14,865 bases of DNA from Clostridiaceae bacterium (GTDB lineage Bacteria > Bacillota > Clostridia > Oscillospirales > Butyricicoccaceae): the NCBI GenBank assembly GCA_018383195.1, contig JAGZOP010000048.1, positions 1 through 14,865 of the forward strand, in the 5' to 3' direction. The notes beneath the pieces are model-generated. The model was given only the letters and a program-made list of their open reading frames with translations. It was not told the DNA's origin and did no database searches. Positions within the stretch are counted from its first letter, which is position 1; the number at the start of each line of letters is the position of its first letter. Of this stretch, positions 1 through 5,711 are shown one piece after another. A program made the translations under genes and the position numbers.

Positions 1-1
1 T

Positions 2-190
2 GTTAAACTCATTACTATGTTTGACGTTTCAGTTGACCAGTTTATTCATGCGGACGGAGGGGCAAGGTCAAGCTCTTGCAGAAAACACATTGATGTGCTT
101 CTAAACTCCATGACTGAAAAAGAGCTTGTCGTGATAGAAGCCACAGCCGAGGGCATTAAGAAAGCCAGAGAAACGGAGGTTCCAGAATAA
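2..190 (+). CDS. XRE-family transcriptional regulator, 3' end only
   Basis: The reading frame is open from the left edge of the window (base 2) to the TAA at 188-190, giving about 62 residues. The start and the helix-turn-helix domain lie outside the window. The visible part begins with VKLITMFDVSVDQFI, a segment typical of the region just after the HTH in small Firmicutes XRE repressors, followed by a helical tail (LLNSMTEKELVVIEATAEG) ending in TEVPE. Such regulators often sit at the edge of ICE modules and control their own transcription or that of excision genes. It points towards the relaxase, so the two genes converge. A terminator covers its stop codon. Assignment to the XRE family is by recognition of this C-terminal tail; the target is unknown. 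Confidence 0.6.
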   Translation, partial: VKLITMFDVSVDQFIHADGGARSSSCRKHIDVLLNSMTEKELVVIEATAEGIKKARETEVPE

Positions 191-206
191 GGGCCTCTGT
201 TTTTTT
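171..206 (+). terminator. Rho-independent terminator of the XRE gene
   Basis: AAACGGAGG (171-179) pairs with CCTCTGTTT (194-202), with one G-T pair, and is followed by a run of T to 206. The loop contains the stop codon (188-190), so the hairpin overlaps the end of the gene. The relaxase gene converges on this point from the other side. Confidence 0.6.
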
Positions 207-222
207 GCGCCATTTTAGGGAC

Positions 223-294
223 TGCCGCTAAGTGGCAAGCAATGCCTCTGTGGCCACAAGTGGCACAAAGGCGGCTTGTTGGGGCTCGCCCCAA
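223..294. other. Cluster of short hairpins downstream of the relaxase gene
   Basis: The 150 bases between the XRE terminator and the relaxase stop hold no credible gene. They hold a 6-bp stem with a 3-base loop (TGCCGC/GTGGCA, 223-237, one G-T pair), a perfect 10-bp palindrome TGTGGCCACA (249-258), and a 6-bp stem with loop CTCG (TTGGGG/CCCCAA, 279-294). A copy of the dispersed 23-bp palindrome follows at 303. None has a T-run on the (-) strand, so they are not obvious terminators of the relaxase transcript. They may shape the 3' end of that mRNA or form a protein or DNA-processing site. Confidence 0.45.
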
Positions 295-302
295 ACCCGT
301 AT

Positions 303-325
303 CTTCGGGCCAACATGGCCCGAAG
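303..325. repeat. Dispersed 23-bp palindrome, copy 1
   Basis: Perfect 10-bp arms CTTCGGGCCA and TGGCCCGAAG around loop ACA (+ strand). It lies 34 bases beyond the relaxase stop codon and is the outermost left copy of the family. Confidence 0.9.
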
Positions 326-359
326 TGTCAGCGTCGCTTTGCTCCTTGTTTTCATAATC

Positions 360-1775
360 TCAACGCTCCTTTTCATGCTTTCTGCCCGGCTCGGTGTAGC
401 CCATCAGAGTATCAATGTTCGCCTTGATCGTGACGATCTCCTGCATATCCCGTCGCGCCTTTTGATATTCTCCATAGAGCTGTTTTTTCTTTGCTGTGAG
501 CTTACGGCCTTCTTCCTTCAGCACATCCATTTTGGGGAGCTTCGCCCCTCCCAGCAGAGAGCGCATTTCCGCTTGTGCAGCCCGGTACAGTTCAAGGTCG
601 GCCTCATGCTCCGCAAGGAATTTCCGGCTGTACTTCGTCGCCTTATACTGCTCAAAGACCGGACGGGTTTTGGCATACTGAACCGTTGCGGCCTTTAGCC
701 CGGCATTGGTTTTCATGGCCTGTTCCGTCTGCTTGATCTGCTCGGAAATGGCATGAAAACGGTCTGCTGCCTCGGTGGCTTTCTGTGCCAACTGCTCATA
801 ATCGGTCAGGCCATTGTCCTGTATATAAGCAAGGGCAGTAGCCATCTGCTTAATGTTAAATACCTTCGCCCAGCGTTCATATCCCGGCCCCTTACCGGCA
901 GCCAGCTTCGCTTGAATATCCACCGCCAGACTGATTTTCCGCTCCGAGTGCCCGGGGCGTTTTTCTTTGCCCTCAATGGCGGCCAGAACATCTTGCAAGT
1001 CGTAGCTGTCCCCCAGCGTGGAGGCACGCAGACGGGTGAAGCGCTCCTGCCCTTGCCCGGTCAGCCGGAAACTGATACCGCCGCCCCGAACCTTCTTGAC
1101 TTCATATCCGGCCCGTTTCATCAGAACAAGAAATTCATCCAGATCGGCGGGGCGTTCCGCCAGTACAGTATCAATGGTAAGGCGCAGCCTGTCCTGATAA
1201 GAAAGCGGCCCTTTTCGTTCTTTCTGCCATTCTCCATAATTCCGATACTTACCCTTGCTCCGGGGCTTCGGGTTCTCCACAATGGACAGCCCGTTTTCAA
1301 GACACAGCCTGTCAGAGAGCCGACGGAGGGCAAAGCTGGAACCCCAAAAGTTTCGGAATTTCCGGGTACAGTCAAGGGTGGTGGAGTTGTAATAAATGTG
1401 ACAATGGATGTGCTGCTTGTCAGTATGCGTGGTAACGATAAAAGCGTGCCGCCCCTTCGTCCAGAGCATAGCCAGCTCATAGCCGATACGGTTCGCCTCC
1501 TTCGGGGTGATCTCGCCCGGATAGAAGGATTGTCGTATCTGATAACACAGCACATCATTTTCTTTTTTCTGTTCCCGGCCCGTCATAGCGGCATAGCTGG
1601 CCTTTGCCAAAAGGAACTCGTCCGCCACAGTGACCGGATCACATTCATAAGCGGAGATGTACTTTCCGCTTTCTGTTTTTTCCGGGTTCTTGCCATAGTC
1701 CAGACAATCCCGGATAGCCTCAGCAATCGTTTCGCCTTCGCCTGCATGGCGCTGCAACAAAGTTGTGGTAGCCAG
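360..1775 (-). CDS. Relaxase, MobA/VirD2 type (MOBP-like)
   Basis: This is the transesterase expected to nick the ICE at oriT and stay bound to the 5' end of the transferred strand. The frame gives 471 residues from a CTG codon at 1775. N-terminal features are Tyr27 in DYGKNPEKT, the likely catalytic tyrosine, and the metal-binding histidine cluster HIHCH (residues 122-126) followed by YYN. The C-terminal half is charged and coiled-coil-like. Length is normal for this family. The start is chosen because GGGAGGG (1783-1789) lies 7 bases upstream and family members begin MATTT...; here the codon before ATTTLLQRH is CTG. An ATG sits directly after the ribosome binding site at 1782 but in another frame, giving only about 20 codons. 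The gene follows the CD1845-like gene on the same strand, with palindrome copy 2 between them. Function is sure by family; CTG initiation is inferred. Confidence 0.9.
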   Translation of the reverse strand: MATTTLLQRHAGEGETIAEAIRDCLDYGKNPEKTESGKYISAYECDPVTVADEFLLAKASYAAMTGREQKKENDVLCYQIRQSFYPGEITPKEANRIGYELAMLWTKGRHAFIVTTHTDKQHIHCHIYYNSTTLDCTRKFRNFWGSSFALRRLSDRLCLENGLSIVENPKPRSKGKYRNYGEWQKERKGPLSYQDRLRLTIDTVLAERPADLDEFLVLMKRAGYEVKKVRGGGISFRLTGQGQERFTRLRASTLGDSYDLQDVLAAIEGKEKRPGHSERKISLAVDIQAKLAAGKGPGYERWAKVFNIKQMATALAYIQDNGLTDYEQLAQKATEAADRFHAISEQIKQTEQAMKTNAGLKAATVQYAKTRPVFEQYKATKYSRKFLAEHEADLELYRAAQAEMRSLLGGAKLPKMDVLKEEGRKLTAKKKQLYGEYQKARRDMQEIVTIKANIDTLMGYTEPGRKHEKER

Positions 1776-1789
1776 AAATCATCCCTCCC
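1773..1789 (-). promoter_or_regulatory. Relaxase ribosome binding site with CTG start
   Basis: On the (-) strand GGGAGGG (1783-1789) is followed by 7 bases, ATGATTT, and then CTG GCT ACC. The position of CTG matches the ATG of family members, so either CTG is used as a weak start or one base differs from ATG. An out-of-frame ATG (1782) abuts the Shine-Dalgarno and could act as a decoy. Confidence 0.6.
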
Positions 1790-1827
1790 TTCTATGAAAA
1801 AAGGGCGGCCCGTCCAGACCGCTCCGA

Positions 1828-1850
1828 CTTCGGACCAGTATGGCCCGAGG
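1828..1850. repeat. Dispersed palindrome, copy 2 (imperfect)
   Basis: The + strand arms are CTTCGGACCA and TGGCCCGAGG, loop GTA. Two arm positions differ from the perfect form (A at position 7, G at position 22). It begins 4 bases after the stop codon of the CD1845-like gene and lies upstream of the relaxase ribosome binding site. Confidence 0.85.
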
Positions 1851-1854
1851 CTGC

Positions 1855-2145
1855 TTAACTTGCCAGAAACCGGTACAGAGCGGATTTGCCTCCGTCCAGC
1901 GCCCAAAGAAGGGAGCCCGCCACCGCTTGCAGTCCATACGGCGAAAGAAGGAAGGCAAGAAACAGAAATACAATCCCGCCTATGGGCGTCGGCGTGAAAA
2001 AGAGAGCGACACCCAGCACCACCAGGATCACAGAGGCAATCGTCAGCAGGACGGCACAAATATCAAGCAGGAACACCAGCAGAGCCGCCAAAAGGGACAG
2101 CGCCAACGCAAAGGGAGCAACCGATATTTTCAGCAGTATCTTCAT
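1855..2145 (-). CDS. CD1845-like small membrane protein
   Basis: A 96-residue hydrophobic protein, MKILLKISVAPFALALS..., with membrane segments at about residues 9-29, 31-50 and 55-72, and a short polar C-terminus ending YRFLAS. It resembles the CD1845 family found directly upstream of relaxase genes in Clostridia ICEs; its exact job is not known to me, but a link to DNA transfer at the membrane is reasonable. The ATG at 2145 is preferred because AAAGGAGG lies 8 bases before it; a TTG two codons earlier is too close to that site. It is the first gene of a two-gene unit with the relaxase and probably has its own promoter near 2181. Confidence 0.75.
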   Translation of the reverse strand: MKILLKISVAPFALALSLLAALLVFLLDICAVLLTIASVILVVLGVALFFTPTPIGGIVFLFLAFLLSPYGLQAVAGSLLWALDGGKSALYRFLAS

Positions 2146-2180
2146 CTTCAAAACCTCCTTTATCTATCCTTTCTACCTCT

Positions 2181-2186
2181 ATTTTA
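2181..2186 (-). promoter_or_regulatory. Possible promoter of the membrane protein-relaxase unit
   Basis: On the (-) strand an extended -10, TG then one base then TAAAAT (-10 at 2181-2186), lies about 35 bases before the CD1845-like start. The -35 position 17 bases upstream reads TTTATG, a poor match. The HNH gene on the other strand and the MobC terminator separate this unit from the main operon, so a local promoter is expected. Confidence 0.35.
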
Positions 2187-2242
2187 TCATGCCTGCCCGG
2201 GGACATAAATGTTGCGAAAGATTAGTAAATCCTGTCCTAAAA

Positions 2243-2265
2243 CTTCGGGTCATGCTGGCCCGAAG
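2243..2265. repeat. Dispersed palindrome, copy 3
   Basis: The + strand arms are CTTCGGGTCA and TGGCCCGAAG, loop GCT. One arm position is changed on one side only, giving a T-G pair on the + strand. It lies between the divergent CD1845-like gene and the HNH gene, just upstream of the HNH promoter. Confidence 0.88.
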
Positions 2266-2290
2266 CTTGATGGTTTTATCTAAAAAGTTA

Positions 2291-2299
2291 TGATATAAT
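2291..2299 (+). promoter_or_regulatory. Extended -10 promoter of the HNH gene
   Basis: TG (2291-2292), one base, then a consensus TATAAT (2294-2299). The -35 region (about TGGTTT, 17-bp spacing) is weak, which is usual for extended -10 promoters. Transcription would start near 2306. This rules out the ATG at 2298, which lies inside the -10 box, as the translation start. Confidence 0.6.
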
Positions 2300-2333
2300 G
2301 AAATCAATATTTTGGTTAGACGAGGTGATGAAC

Positions 2334-3161
2334 ATGGGGAACAGCAGAGACGACTTTACTTCAGCAACAAAGGAATTACTGGCAAATCGGGTTGGTAGAA
2401 GATGTAGTAATCCTGCTTGCCGAAAGTTGACTTGTGGGGCAAATACCAATCCTGAAAAAATTACAAATATAGGGGTAGCAGCTCATATCTGTGCAGCGGC
2501 TCAAGGCGGTCCACGCTATGACGATTCTATGACACCCGAAGAAAGAAAGTCGTTTGAAAATGGAATTTGGTTATGCCAGTCTTGTTCTAAATTGATTGAT
2601 ACGGATATTACTCGTTATCCTAAAGAACTGCTACAAAGTTGGAAGCAGCTTGCAGAACAGACAGCAATTTTGGAAGTCGAAACTACTTCTTCCACACCTG
2701 CCTTTGAAAAAGATAAAGAGCTTGTCCAATTTTATTTGGAGTGCTTTGATCGTCCAGCCTTTCAAGATGACATTTATCAAGAAGGTCGAATGGAGGATTT
2801 TGATAAAGCGATTGAAGATACGCTAATTGCCTTGAATACAGGGGTACTAAGAACTCGTGATGGCTCCATATTAAAACAGGCTGATGGAAAATCTTCTGTC
2901 CAAAACTCTTTATGGAGAGAAAAACTCTATACTATCACTGATATGCTAACAGCAATTCGCAGACGGTTGAAAATAGCCAAAAAGGAAAAAGCCTATTCGA
3001 CATATGGCACAGGCGAAGATGTCGCTTATTGTTTCTATGATCGTGAGCTTGCTGAATGGCTTAATTCTACACGAGAAGAAATACTAAAAATTCTATCGTC
3101 TATTTGTAAAGAGGCTGGACTTCGGGAATTACATTTTCGGAAACATAGATATAGATGGTAA
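2334..3161 (+). CDS. HNH endonuclease-domain protein, likely cargo
   Basis: A 275-residue protein with an N-terminal HNH (beta-beta-alpha metal) nuclease domain. Cys24 and Cys29 (RRCSNPACRK) and Cys81 and Cys84 (WLCQSC) would form a zinc knuckle. His51 in GVAAHI is the likely general base, and NGIWLC and LID follow in the usual order. The C-terminal part (from about residue 120, LVQFYLECFDRPAF onward) is a helical domain I cannot name. The same type of HNH domain occurs as the DNA-cutting effector of defence proteins, for example joined to SAVED in CBASS Cap5; no SAVED domain is seen here. GAGGTG (2322-2327) places the start at 2334. It is on the opposite strand to its neighbours, is AT-rich (19 of 60 bases are G/C in 2581-2640), has its own promoter and no internal palindrome, all fitting acquired cargo. 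A defence role is inference. Confidence 0.7.
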   Translation: MGNSRDDFTSATKELLANRVGRRCSNPACRKLTCGANTNPEKITNIGVAAHICAAAQGGPRYDDSMTPEERKSFENGIWLCQSCSKLIDTDITRYPKELLQSWKQLAEQTAILEVETTSSTPAFEKDKELVQFYLECFDRPAFQDDIYQEGRMEDFDKAIEDTLIALNTGVLRTRDGSILKQADGKSSVQNSLWREKLYTITDMLTAIRRRLKIAKKEKAYSTYGTGEDVAYCFYDRELAEWLNSTREEILKILSSICKEAGLRELHFRKHRYRW

Positions 3162-3170
3162 AAAGAACAA

Positions 3171-3202
3171 GGCGGCAGGTCCCAACATCGGAACCTGCCG
3201 CC
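3171..3202. terminator. Bidirectional terminator between HNH and MobC genes
   Basis: A perfect 10-bp stem, GGCGGCAGGT (3171-3180) with ACCTGCCGCC (3193-3202), and a 12-base loop. On the (-) strand it is followed by a T-rich tail (complement of 3161-3170), so it should end the long transfer operon 6 bases after the MobC stop. The + strand tail, CTCGTCTT, is weaker but may also stop the HNH transcript. Confidence 0.75.
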
Positions 3203-3208
3203 CTCGTC

Positions 3209-3550
3209 TTACTTTGCCACCAGCTCGGAAAGCTCCCGCAGCACCTTTGACACCTCGCCCCACAGCTTTTCATAGTCCCGCTTCAATCCGTCGATTTCCT
3301 CCGGGTACACGCCATAGGTGTGTGCGTGTACGGCGACCTGATTGAGATTGTTGGAACAGCGCCGTTGCAGAGAGATCAGCTCTTTTACGGGCGTAAGGTC
3401 GATGTGCAGGATATACCCGTTCAGAGCCATTTTCCGTACATAAGCCCCGGCGTTGGAAATGCCCGCCTCGGTCATCCGCTCATGGATGGCCGCCAGCTCG
3501 TCCGGCGTTACCATAACGTGCAGATGGACATTCCGCTTGCGGTTCTCCAT
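3209..3550 (-). CDS. mobC: Relaxosome accessory protein MobC
   Basis: A 113-residue DNA-binding protein that in this family helps the relaxase load on oriT. The start MENRKRNVHLHVMVTPDELAAI and following helices, with SNAGAYVRKMALNGYIL at about residues 36-52, form the ribbon-helix-helix-like core. The central LISLQRRCSNNLNQVAVHAH is the characteristic MobC segment. The C-terminal LKRDYEKLWGEVSKVLREL is a helix. The ATG shares its A with the TGA of the upstream gene, so translation is coupled. It is the last gene of the transfer operon and a terminator follows. Unlike many plasmids, mobC is not adjacent to the relaxase here: the HNH and CD1845-like genes lie between. Confidence 0.88.
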   Translation of the reverse strand: MENRKRNVHLHVMVTPDELAAIHERMTEAGISNAGAYVRKMALNGYILHIDLTPVKELISLQRRCSNNLNQVAVHAHTYGVYPEEIDGLKRDYEKLWGEVSKVLRELSELVAK

Positions 3551-3732
3551 CAGCGTTCCAGCTCCCGGCCTTTCCGGCGCTCTTTGGGCTCCTTTACCTT
3601 GTCCAGCGGCTTTGCGTCCAGCTCCGGGGGCGTGGGTTGGATGGGCGTGTTGTTGGGTACGCCGTCGATCATGTTGCAGTTCTGCTCTGTGGAGAGCTCG
3701 GCGGTTTTCAGATAGTTGTCTTTTTCGTGCAT
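3550..3732 (-). CDS. Small DUF4316-like ICE protein
   Basis: A 60-residue protein, MHEKDNYLKTAELSTEQNCN..., with the sequence NMIDGVPNN typical of DUF4316 tails in Clostridia ICEs, then a proline-rich, charged C-terminus (KEPKERRKGRELER). AAAGGAGG lies 6 bases before the ATG at 3732 and overlaps the end of the upstream gene's stop region; the TGA overlaps the MobC start by one base. No function is known. In other elements this sequence is the C-terminal part of a longer protein, so a split gene is possible. Family call is by motif recognition. Confidence 0.55.
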   Translation of the reverse strand: MHEKDNYLKTAELSTEQNCNMIDGVPNNTPIQPTPPELDAKPLDKVKEPKERRKGRELER

Positions 3733-3744
3733 GGCGATCCTCCT

Positions 3745-4335
3745 TTATCGTTCCTCATGGTTTTTATGGCTCCGCTTCTGGCCGGGCTCCTTCGGGGGTT
3801 CCTGCCCTCTGGTTCCATCTTTGAGCCGGGCGGTAATGGATGGGCGCACCCGGTCAGGATTGCCCGGTGCTGGTTTCAGCTCATAATCCTCTATCTGCTT
3901 TTCGGTCAGCGGCTTTGCGTAGGTCAGTTCGCCCCATGCCATCAGCCTGCCGTCTGCCACAGGACGCCGCCTGTCATCATCGTAGTTGACGATGGAAAGA
4001 GGCTGGTTATCCGGCGGCTTCGGGTAGGTGCCTATGTCCACGGGTCGCTGGGTGGAATAATAGCGGTAAACGCCCTCCGGTCCCAGCTCGGTATGCTTGA
4101 CCGCCGCATGGTAAAGCTGCTGATAGTCGTCCACCCGGCGGTCAAAGTCCCGCTGCGCCCACGCCTGACTGGTTCCATAGCGGCCCCAGTAGTAATCCCG
4201 ATGGCCGTTTTCCCCCTCAGTAAACTGCCAGGTCACAAAGGGGCTCGGCGCTCCCGGATTATGCCCCAGCGCAAAGCCGTGTCCGGTTTCAAAGGTGGCA
4301 GCTTTCAAAATCACATATCCTTGTACTGTCTCCAA
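3745..4335 (-). CDS. Conserved ICE protein of unknown function, TTG start
   Basis: A 196-residue soluble protein. Visible landmarks are TFETGHGFALGHNP (residues 14-27), FVTWQFTE and DYYWGRYG (33-54), a polar middle with repeated Tyr, and LTEKQIEDYELKPAPGNPDR (143-162), a segment I associate with small accessory proteins of Tn1549-like ICEs. No catalytic motif is recognised. The C-terminus is basic and low complexity. The only in-frame start after AAAGGAGGG (4341-4349) is TTG at 4335, 5 bases away. Upstream is palindrome copy 4, 19 bases before the start; downstream the DUF4316-like gene begins 12 bases after the stop. Conserved in position, unknown in role. Confidence 0.65.
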   Translation of the reverse strand: METVQGYVILKAATFETGHGFALGHNPGAPSPFVTWQFTEGENGHRDYYWGRYGTSQAWAQRDFDRRVDDYQQLYHAAVKHTELGPEGVYRYYSTQRPVDIGTYPKPPDNQPLSIVNYDDDRRRPVADGRLMAWGELTYAKPLTEKQIEDYELKPAPGNPDRVRPSITARLKDGTRGQEPPKEPGQKRSHKNHEER

Positions 4336-4354
4336 GAGATCCCTCCTTTCTGTG

Positions 4355-4377
4355 CCTCGGGCCAACATGACCCGAAG
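4355..4377. repeat. Dispersed palindrome, copy 4
   Basis: The + strand arms are CCTCGGGCCA and TGACCCGAAG, loop ACA. In the operon (-) orientation the two changed positions become T-G pairs. It lies 19 bases upstream of the TTG start at 4335, just ahead of the ribosome binding site. Confidence 0.88.
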
Positions 4378-4406
4378 TGCTGGATGTTACGAAATAAGAG
4401 GGCAGA

Positions 4407-4441
4407 CCGGGGAGGAATGTAATAAGATATTCCCGCCCCGG
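4407..4441. other. GC-rich hairpin in the gap after the cysteine-rich VLP gene
   Basis: On the (-) strand CCGGGG then GGAAT pairs with ATTCC then CCCCGG, with a small internal bulge and an AT-rich loop of about 10 bases. There is no T-run after it on either strand, so it is not a standard terminator. It sits in the 90-base gap between the VLP gene stop and palindrome copy 4 and is not related in sequence to the palindrome family. Confidence 0.5.
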
Positions 4442-4467
4442 AAACACCCTCAAAAAAGCCCGGAATG

Positions 4468-4869
4468 TCAAGCCTTTGGAGGAGGCAAATCGTAACAGCC
4501 GCCCGGCCTTTTCTCCCGCATTTTCCTCATGCGTTCCCGGCTTTTCCGTCGGTTCCCTTCGGCCTTGCAGGCGTCGGAGCAGTAGGCTTGACGCCCCTCG
4601 GGCAAAAATGCCTTTCCGCAGACCGCACAGGCCCGCAGTTCCGGGGAGATGCCTTCCGTTGTCAGCGCCGCTTGAAGCTCCGGGTCAAGGGGCAGGACAG
4701 CCTCACGGAAGTAACGGCAGTACGCCCCTGTCCAGCACTTGTGCAGCATATAGCAGGCACAGTCCAGAGGAAGGCACAGGCCGCTTTCCCGGTCATAGTT
4801 GGCACACATCCCCGTGACAAGAGAACGGATTTTCTTCTTCTCATCACGGGTCAGCTCCCGGGCGTCCAT
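4468..4869 (-). CDS. Cysteine-rich VLP protein
   Basis: A 133-residue protein with ten cysteines (residues 22, 32, 37, 39, 45, 51, 81, 84, 97, 101) and the AVLPLD motif (57-62) that names the family. The pair CAVCGKAF and CSDACKAEG looks like a zinc ribbon, and the C-terminus is strongly basic (RRKSRERMRKMREKR), suggesting nucleic acid binding. It is a common small gene of Clostridia ICE transfer regions; its role is not established. The ATG directly follows the TAA of the upstream 63-aa gene (TAAATG), with no separate ribosome binding site, so translation is probably coupled. Palindrome copy 5 lies only 6 bases before its start. Confidence 0.8.
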   Translation of the reverse strand: MDARELTRDEKKKIRSLVTGMCANYDRESGLCLPLDCACYMLHKCWTGAYCRYFREAVLPLDPELQAALTTEGISPELRACAVCGKAFLPEGRQAYCSDACKAEGNRRKSRERMRKMREKRPGGCYDLPPPKA

Positions 4870-5061
4870 TTAAGACTTCGGGCCACGATGGCCCGAAGGG
4901 CGGGGCTCCACGATCAGCGCCCGGAACTTCTTCCGGCACTGTTTTTTCTTTCCTTTGCACTCCTTGTAGTAACGGCATCCCTTACAAGGGTCGTCATTGT
5001 CCCAGCCGGGGTGCGGTACTTCCTTCATCATTCGTTCAAAAGGGCTGCTTGTAAAATTCAT
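4870..5061 (-). CDS. Small Cys/Lys-rich protein, unknown function
   Basis: A 63-residue protein starting MNFTSSPFERMMKEV and containing DPCKGCRYYKEC followed by KKKQC, a four-cysteine pattern (C-x2-C-x5-C-x6-C) that could hold a zinc ion. GGAGGA lies 7 bases before the ATG at 5061; another ATG at 5067 is too close to it. The gene starts just past the overlapping DUF4366 stop (5064). Its last residues, PSGHRGPKS, are encoded by palindrome copy 5, right up to the stop. I do not recognise a named family. A nucleic acid or protein-binding knuckle is possible. Confidence 0.6.
   Translation of the reverse strand: MNFTSSPFERMMKEVPHPGWDNDDPCKGCRYYKECKGKKKQCRKKFRALIVEPRPSGHRGPKS
4876..4898. repeat. 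Dispersed palindrome, copy 5, at the 3' end of a gene
   Basis: Perfect 10-bp arms, loop CGA (+ strand). It lies inside the 63-aa gene and encodes SGHRGPK next to its stop codon, and is 6 bases upstream of the VLP protein start. Confidence 0.9.
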
Positions 5062-5063
5062 TC

Positions 5064-5711
5064 TCATTCCTCCGTATCTTCCTCCCACGGCGGGGTATCT
5101 TCGTCCTCGGGTTCCTCTGCGATTTCCTCCAGCTCCCCGTCCTCATATTCGCAGTAATCATCTTCCAAATCCGGGGCCTCATGCTTCGGCTTGTAAATCT
5201 TGAAATAGTAACCAATCCCACCGCCGGCCAGCACCACCGCACCGATCAGGAGCAGAGAGAGAAGGGGGCTGTCCTTTTTCTCCGGCTCGGGTTCCGGTAC
5301 TTCCTCCACCGGTTCGGTGGGCTTTGGCTCTGGCTCAGGGGTCACTTCTTTGGGCGGTTCCTTACCCTGTTCGGCAAGAGGCAGAAGGTCGTCTGTGGTA
5401 ACGGTATTGAGGAAATAGACGTTCTCGCTGGTTTTCTGTTTGTCGATCACCAGATAAAACACGCTCTCGTCTGCTGTGGTAATGGTGTAGAACTCTTTAC
5501 CGTCCTCGTCGGTGGCGTTGTCCACCACGGTTCCCGTCCCGTCCGGGGTAAAGGGGTTCTGGGTTTCCGGCTCCGCTTCAGTTTCCGCCGGGGCGGGAGC
5601 TGTCTCCGGCTGCGGCTCGCTGCTCTGGGCGTAGGCCGGAACCGTAAAGATCAGGCAACACAAAAGGCTGGCAGCCATCGCCGCCAGCCTGCGGTATTTA
5701 GTTTTCTTCAT
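5064..5711 (-). CDS. CD1107-family (DUF4366) membrane protein of the transfer apparatus
   Basis: A 215-residue exported, membrane-anchored protein. Residues 1-28 are a signal peptide (KKTKYRR then a hydrophobic core, cleavage expected after AYA). A Pro/Glu/Ala-rich linker follows, then the conserved extracellular part (about 58-115, EFYTITTADESVFYLVIDKQ and NVYFLNTVTTDDLLPL). A second Pro/Glu-rich stretch leads to one membrane segment (about 148-170), and an acidic tail (DLEDDYCEYEDGELEE) ends the protein. It is always near VirB4 and CD1108 in this ICE type and is thought to be part of the channel at the cell surface. Good GGAGG 9 bases before the ATG; the start overlaps the DUF4315 gene by 14 bases, so the two are coupled. 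Confidence 0.85.
   Translation of the reverse strand: MKKTKYRRLAAMAASLLCCLIFTVPAYAQSSEPQPETAPAPAETEAEPETQNPFTPDGTGTVVDNATDEDGKEFYTITTADESVFYLVIDKQKTSENVYFLNTVTTDDLLPLAEQGKEPPKEVTPEPEPKPTEPVEEVPEPEPEKKDSPLLSLLLIGAVVLAGGGIGYYFKIYKPKHEAPDLEDDYCEYEDGELEEIAEEPEDEDTPPWEEDTEE

Noticed and set aside
46..294. 82-codon (-) strand frame at the left end
   Set aside because: Overlaps the XRE gene end and its terminator on the other strand; no ribosome binding site and no known family.
753..1997. Long open frame on the + strand (414 codons) opposite the relaxase
   Set aside because: It lies antisense to a clear relaxase with its histidine motif, has no ribosome binding site and resembles no family; long antisense frames are common in GC-rich genes.
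2298..2333. ATG at 2298 as start of the HNH gene
   Set aside because: It overlaps the consensus -10 box at 2294-2299 and has no ribosome binding site; 2334 has one.
2152..3208. oriT of the element
   Set aside because: It should be near MobC or the relaxase, but I see no nick-site sequence I can recognise, so no oriT is called.
4466..4471. TTGACA on the (-) strand at the end of the VLP gene as a -35 box
   Set aside because: No TATAAT-like box at 16-18 bases downstream; the match arises from the stop codon context.
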